A stretch of 8,585 nt of DNA from NCBI GenBank assembly GCA_017880705.1, contig JADGRS010000120.1, positions 1 to 8,585 of the forward strand. Direction: 5' to 3'. Numbering within the stretch: the stretch's first letter is position 1; every line of letters starts with the position of its first letter. The notes beneath the pieces are model-generated. The model was not told where the DNA came from, did no database searches, and worked only from the letters and a program-made list of their open reading frames with translations. A program made the translations under genes and the position numbers. This document shows, piece by piece, positions 4,262 to 8,585 of this stretch. This stretch comes from Burkholderiales bacterium (lineage in GTDB: Bacteria; Pseudomonadota; Gammaproteobacteria; Burkholderiales; Usitatibacteraceae).

Positions 4262-7165
4262 ATGGATCGAACGACGGTTTACACCAAGACCGCGAAGGGC
4301 ATCACGCAGGTCAACCAGAAGTCGGCGTCGCTTTCGAAGGACCTCATGAAGGTCCTCAAGCTGATCGACGGCAAGTCCAATTTCGGCCAGATCATGGAAA
4401 AGGCCGACCTGGATCAGGCCTCGCTCACCAAGGCGCTGAACGCCCTCAACAAGGACGGCTTCGCGCGCGTCTTCCAGGTGCGCAAGGAAGAGGCCGATCC
4501 GTTCGGTCCCGAAGACGATTTCGATTTCACGGCGCCCGGGAAGATGCCCGCGTCGACGCAGCGCGTCATTCCCGGCGCGGCGAATGACATCAGCGAGCTC
4601 GTGCGCCAGCAGGAGAAGGCGGACGCCGCGAAGAAGTCCGCCTCCCAGGCGCAGGATGCGGCGCGCGCGAAGGCGAAGGTCGAGACCGAGTCGCGTGCCA
4701 AGCTGGAGGCCGAGGCACGCGCCAAGGCCGAAGCCGAGCAGAAGGCGATGGAGCAGGCGCGCCGCGCCAAGGAAGCCAGCGAGCGCGCGAGGATCGAGCT
4801 CGAGGCCAAGATGCGCGAGGAGCAGGCGCGCAACGCGTCGATCGCGCAGCAGCAGGCGAAGCTCACCTCCGAGCAGAAGGCCAAGGAGGAAGAGGAAGGA
4901 CGCAGGCTCGCGGAGCTGCGCGTGCGCGCGGAGAAGGAAGCCAAGGTGCTTGCCGAGGCGCGCGCGCGGGCCGAAGCCGAAGCGCAGGCGATGGCCGCGG
5001 CACGCGCCGCCGCCGACGCCGCGGCGAAGAAGCAGGCCGCCGAAGCGAACAACGCCGAGGCGGCGTTGAAAGCGCGCCTCAAGGAAGAGATCGAGACGCG
5101 CATCCGCGGCGAGATGGAGGACCTTCTCAAGAACGACGTCGAGCCGCAGACCCGCGAGCAGATGAAGGCCGAGATCATGGCCGAGGCGCGCCTCGCCGCG
5201 AAGGCCGAGCTCGAGGAGCGGATCAACCAGGAACGCGAGACTCTGCACCGCGCCGAGATCGAGGCGCGCACCAAGGCGGAAGCCGATTCGCGCGCGCGCG
5301 CCGAGCAGGAATCCAAGCTGCGCGCCGAAGCCGAGGCGCGCGCCGCCGCGGAGACCCAGGCTCGCATCAGGGCCGAGGAAGAAACGAAGCGCCTTCGCCA
5401 GCAGGCGGAGGAAGAGGCCAAGCGGCGCGCGAACGCCGAAGCGCGCGCGCGCCAGGAGGCCGAGGCCCGCGCGAAGGAGCAGCTGGAAGTCAACGCCCGC
5501 GTCGAGGCCGAGAAGCGCGCCGCCGCCGCCGCCGTCGACGCCGAGCGCCGCGCCAAGTACGAGGCGGAGGCGCGCGCCAAGATCGAGGCCGAGGAAAGCG
5601 ACAAGCGCCAGCGCGAGCTGCAGGACAGCCTCGACGCCGAGCGCAAGGCCAAGCAGGAAGCCGAGGCGCGCGCGCGCATCGAGGCGCGCGCCCGCGAGAC
5701 GATCGCGGAGGACACGCGCGCCAAGGTGCAGGCCGAGATCGAAGGCGACATGGAGAAGCGCGCCGAGATCGAGGGCAAGGCGCAGGCGAAGGCCTACATG
5801 CACGCGAAGGCCAAGGCCGAGCTCGACGAGGATGAGCGCCTGCGCGGCGAGCAGGCGAAGAGGGCGCGCGAGATCGCCGATGTGCTGCGCACGCGCGTCG
5901 AGCCCGACGACGCCGCGCCCGACGCCGCGCCCGCGAAGCAGCGAGTGCGCCGCGGCCGCAAGAAGGGGATGCTGAAGACGATCCTCGTAAGCCTGATCGC
6001 CGGACTGATCCTCACCGTCGGCCTGCTTCACATAGTCCCGCTTCGCAACATCGCCGGGAAGATCGAGGTGTCGCTCGCCGCGTGGCTGCACGACGACGTC
6101 GCGATCGGCTCGCTCACCTTCCGCCTCCTGCCGACGCCGCACCTTCGCGTGGAGAACGTCTCCGTGGGCAAGCTCCTCGACGCGAAGGCCGCGACCGGGC
6201 GCATCTACCTCGACATCCCGACGCTCTTCAGCGAGCGCGTGTCCATCAATTCCGTCGAGCTCGAGACCGTCACGCTGAGCAGCGACGCGGTGCAGCGCAT
6301 CCCCAAGTGGGGCAATCCCGAGGGCAAGAGCAAGGTCGGCGCGATCGATTCCATCCGCCTGCGGGGCGTGAAGCTCGACGTGAAGCCCGCGCTCGACCCG
6401 TTCGACGCGAATCTGTCCTTCGGACGCGACGGCACGCTGCGCCAGGCCACGCTGAGCGCCGGCGGATCCTGGACGCTCGTCCTGAAGCCCGCCGAGAAGG
6501 GCATGGACTTCGACTTCAGCGCGCGCAACTGGACCCTTCCCGTCGGGGCGCCGATCCCGGTGAGCGACGCGTCCATCAAGGGAACGCTCTCCGCCTCCGA
6601 GATCGTCGTTCCGGAGTTCGAGGCGAGCATGATGGAAGGCAAGGTGAACGGCACCTTGCGCGTGAACTGGTCCTCGGGCGTCAAGCTCGAGAGCGACCTC
6701 GCCGTCGAGAAGATGAGCGCCAAGGAATTGGTGAGCGTCTTCACCAAGGACATTTCCGTCACCGGCAAGCTCGACGGCAACTTCAGCGTGGCGAGCGAGG
6801 GCCCGACCATCGAGACGATGTTCCAGTCGCCGCGCGCGCAGGGCAAGTTCCGCCTCGCCGACGGCTCGGTGAGCAACGTGGACCTCGTAGCGGTGATGCA
6901 ATCGGACTCGGCGGGGCAGCGCGCGGGCGTGACGAAGTTCCAGGAGCTCACCGGCGAGTACGCCGGGGCCGATCATCGGACTGCGTACCGGACGGTTGCG
7001 TTGCAGGGTGGCGTGCTCCACGGCAATGGCGCGGTCGACATTGGCGCCAACAGCGCCCTGTCGGGCCACGTCGCGCTGGAGATCCGCTCGCAGGTCGCGC
7101 AGGACCGCGGCTCGTTCAACATCACCGGCACCGTCGCGCGCCCGGTGATCAAGAGGGGCGGCTAG
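4262..7165 (+). CDS. Winged-helix-like / coiled-coil / TM / AsmA-like fusion protein
   Basis: A 967-residue single-span membrane protein. Residues 1-75 form a compact helical domain resembling a winged helix (helices near 24-36, 41-48, 52-64, then a GFARVFQVRKEE wing-like strand). An acidic stretch DPFGPEDDFDF follows (79-89). Residues about 112-550 are an uninterrupted Ala/Glu/Arg/Lys-rich helix, TolA-like in composition. RRGRKK (563-568) precedes one membrane segment (about 573-592); by the positive-inside rule everything before it is cytoplasmic. Residues about 595-967 match the AsmA family: an N-terminal RLLPTPHLRVENVSVG segment, repeated beta-strand patterns, and a C-terminal GVLHGNGAVDIGANSALSGHV segment. 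AsmA-like proteins act in envelope lipid transport and assembly. ATG at 4262 gives a recognisable MDRTTVYTKTAKGITQV start; its ribosome site (GGGGA, 4253-4257) is weak. In-frame ATGs upstream, such as 4184, seem less likely. The exporter gene follows directly. Confidence 0.88.
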   Translation: MDRTTVYTKTAKGITQVNQKSASLSKDLMKVLKLIDGKSNFGQIMEKADLDQASLTKALNALNKDGFARVFQVRKEEADPFGPEDDFDFTAPGKMPASTQRVIPGAANDISELVRQQEKADAAKKSASQAQDAARAKAKVETESRAKLEAEARAKAEAEQKAMEQARRAKEASERARIELEAKMREEQARNASIAQQQAKLTSEQKAKEEEEGRRLAELRVRAEKEAKVLAEARARAEAEAQAMAAARAAADAAAKKQAAEANNAEAALKARLKEEIETRIRGEMEDLLKNDVEPQTREQMKAEIMAEARLAAKAELEERINQERETLHRAEIEARTKAEADSRARAEQESKLRAEAEARAAAETQARIRAEEETKRLRQQAEEEAKRRANAEARARQEAEARAKEQLEVNARVEAEKRAAAAAVDAERRAKYEAEARAKIEAEESDKRQRELQDSLDAERKAKQEAEARARIEARARETIAEDTRAKVQAEIEGDMEKRAEIEGKAQAKAYMHAKAKAELDEDERLRGEQAKRAREIADVLRTRVEPDDAAPDAAPAKQRVRRGRKKGMLKTILVSLIAGLILTVGLLHIVPLRNIAGKIEVSLAAWLHDDVAIGSLTFRLLPTPHLRVENVSVGKLLDAKAATGRIYLDIPTLFSERVSINSVELETVTLSSDAVQRIPKWGNPEGKSKVGAIDSIRLRGVKLDVKPALDPFDANLSFGRDGTLRQATLSAGGSWTLVLKPAEKGMDFDFSARNWTLPVGAPIPVSDASIKGTLSASEIVVPEFEASMMEGKVNGTLRVNWSSGVKLESDLAVEKMSAKELVSVFTKDISVTGKLDGNFSVASEGPTIETMFQSPRAQGKFRLADGSVSNVDLVAVMQSDSAGQRAGVTKFQELTGEYAGADHRTAYRTVALQGGVLHGNGAVDIGANSALSGHVALEIRSQVAQDRGSFNITGTVARPVIKRGG

Positions 7166-7169
7166 GTCT

Positions 7170-8585
7170 CTGAGGAGGCTCTTCCCGCTCTTCCGCCTTC
7201 TCCTTCCGTATCGCGCGCGCATCGCGGTCGCCTTCGGGGCGATCGTGCTTTCCGCAGCGATGGTCCTGGTGATCGGGGAAGGGCTGAAGGTCGTGATCGA
7301 CGAAGGCTTCGCGCGCGGCCAGGAAAAGCTCCTCGACTCGGCGCTCGCGACCATGGCCGCGCTCATCGCCGGTCTCGGCGTCCTCACCTGGTTTCGCGTC
7401 TACAACGTCTACTGGATCGGCGCGCGCTTCACCGCGGACCTGCGCCGGCGCGTGTACGACCATCTGCTCACGCTCTCGCCGGGCTTCTACGAGGACGCGC
7501 GCACCGGAGAAGTCTCGTCGCGCGTCACCAACGACGTGACGCTCATCGAGGCCGTGATGGGCGGGACTCTCCTCTACTCGCTGCGCATGGCGATCACCAT
7601 GGTCGGCTGCGTCGCGATGCTCTTCTTCACGAGCGTGAAGCTCACGGTGCTCGCGCTCGCGTGCATGCCGGTGGTGCTGCTGCCGATCGGGCTCCTCGGC
7701 TTGCGCGTCCGGCGCCTGTCGCGCGCGGTGCAGGACCGGGTCGCCGACGTCTCCAGCCATGTCGACGAGACGCTGCACGAGATCCGCACCGTGCAGGCGT
7801 TCGCGCACGAGGACATCGAGAGCTCGACATTCGGCGAGCGGGTCGAGCGGGTCTTCGAGGTGGCCGTGCAGCGCTCGGGCTTTCTCGCGTTGCTGATCGC
7901 CGCGGTGATCGTGCTCGCGTTCGGTGCCGTGGGGCTCCTGCTGTGGGTCGGGGCGCACGACGTCTTCGCAGGGCGCTTGTCGACGGGAAGCCTCACCGCG
8001 TTCATCTTCTACGCCGTGATCGTCGCCAATGCGACCTTCGTCCTCGCCGAGGTGTACGGCGAGCTGCAGCGTGCGGCCGGCGCGTCGGAGCGGCTCCTCG
8101 AGCTCCTCGACACGCGCTCGCGCATCCGCGCCCCCGACAATCCGCGATCGTTGCCGACGCCGCCCGTGGGGCGCGTGGCCTTCGAAGAGGTGACGTTCCA
8201 CTATCCTTCGCGCCCCTCGACGCCCGCGCTCGATCGCTTCTCGCTCGCGATCGAGCCCGGCGAAGTCGTCGCCCTTGTCGGTCCCTCCGGCGCTGGGAAG
8301 ACGACGGTCTTCCAACTGCTGCTGCGTTTCTACGATCCCGACTCGGGCCGCGTGGTCGTCGATGGCCTCGACGCGCGCGAGGCTTCGCCCCGGGAACTGC
8401 GCGGGCGAGTCGCGGTCGTAACGCAGGATCCGGTCATCTTCGCCACGAGCGTGCTGGATAACGTGCGCTACGGGCGTCCCGAAGCGAGCGACGGCGAGGT
8501 GCGGGAGGCGCTCGCGATGGCCAACGCGCTCGATTTCGTCGCACGGCTTCCGGAGGGTCTTGCGAGCCCCCTCGGAGAGCGCGGG
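7170..8585 (+). CDS. MsbA-related ABC exporter (half-transporter), 3' end missing
   Basis: A fused permease-ATPase half-transporter that would act as a homodimer, probably exporting a lipid or other amphipathic substrate. Six membrane segments are visible: about residues 15-36, 57-80, 131-150, 153-175, 232-262 and 271-295, counting from CTG at 7170. The ATPase domain begins near VAFEEVTFHYPSRPS. Walker A is GPSGAGKTT (371-379, bases 8280-8306), and the Q-loop is TQDPVIF. The window ends at LGERG, just before the expected LSGGQ signature. The fold and the HLLTLSPGFYEDARTGEVSSR segment resemble the MsbA-related group more than strict lipid A flippase MsbA, though msbA cannot be excluded. The frame opens at 7149 after a stop, but no ATG, GTG or TTG occurs before GTG 7245, which would remove half of membrane segment 1. 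CTG 7170 is therefore used provisionally. The gene sits four bases after the AsmA fusion, so it is probably cotranscribed. Confidence 0.88.
   Translation, partial: MRRLFPLFRLLLPYRARIAVAFGAIVLSAAMVLVIGEGLKVVIDEGFARGQEKLLDSALATMAALIAGLGVLTWFRVYNVYWIGARFTADLRRRVYDHLLTLSPGFYEDARTGEVSSRVTNDVTLIEAVMGGTLLYSLRMAITMVGCVAMLFFTSVKLTVLALACMPVVLLPIGLLGLRVRRLSRAVQDRVADVSSHVDETLHEIRTVQAFAHEDIESSTFGERVERVFEVAVQRSGFLALLIAAVIVLAFGAVGLLLWVGAHDVFAGRLSTGSLTAFIFYAVIVANATFVLAEVYGELQRAAGASERLLELLDTRSRIRAPDNPRSLPTPPVGRVAFEEVTFHYPSRPSTPALDRFSLAIEPGEVVALVGPSGAGKTTVFQLLLRFYDPDSGRVVVDGLDAREASPRELRGRVAVVTQDPVIFATSVLDNVRYGRPEASDGEVREALAMANALDFVARLPEGLASPLGERG

Noticed and set aside
4190..7387. A 1065-codon open frame on the minus strand opposite the AsmA fusion and the exporter start.
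   Set aside because: It mirrors the codon pattern of the Ala/Glu/Arg-rich helix in GC-rich DNA; its translation is low-complexity Leu/Arg/Gly with no recognisable domain, and it runs across two well-supported genes.
7661..8461. A 266-codon plus-strand frame inside the exporter gene.
   Set aside because: The exporter frame here contains Walker A, the Q-loop and membrane segments; the alternative frame is Arg/Ala/Gly-rich with no features.

Overview
The window is GC-rich proteobacterial DNA with dense gene packing. The protein families (secreted-type MsrA, DinB-like, KTSC, FecR/DUF6600, AsmA-like, MsbA-related exporter) and the N-terminus of the AsmA-like protein suggest a betaproteobacterium. 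That placement is recalled from family knowledge, not from a search, and no genus can be named. I see no tRNA, rRNA, CRISPR array, insertion sequence or phage gene.

Left block (1-1248, + strand): the 3' part of msrA, then a DinB-like four-helix protein and a 69-residue KTSC-domain protein. The second and third genes overlap by one base, and all three look like one transcription unit. It meets a convergent gene (1250-1615, - strand) for a small secreted eight-cysteine protein of unknown function, with one base between the two stop codons.

Centre (1759-4017, - strand): a 752-residue exported protein with a FecR-like domain, a Trp/Tyr-rich DUF6600 domain, a Pro/Ala-rich linker and a long Gln/Arg/Glu/Ala helical tail built from tandem pentapeptides. 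A GC-rich hairpin just after its stop may be its terminator, and a weak promoter candidate for the eight-cysteine gene follows.

Right block (4018-8585): a 244-base divergent intergenic region with a weak promoter candidate, a 9-bp direct repeat at 11-bp period and a palindrome leads into a 967-residue protein. That protein joins a small winged-helix-like domain, an approximately 435-residue charged helix, one transmembrane segment and an AsmA-like periplasmic domain. Immediately downstream is an MsbA-related ABC exporter cut by the window end just before its signature motif. Its reading frame has no ATG, GTG or TTG at the expected start. The AsmA-like/exporter pair points to envelope lipid or glycolipid traffic, and the fused cytoplasmic module is the most unusual thing in the window.
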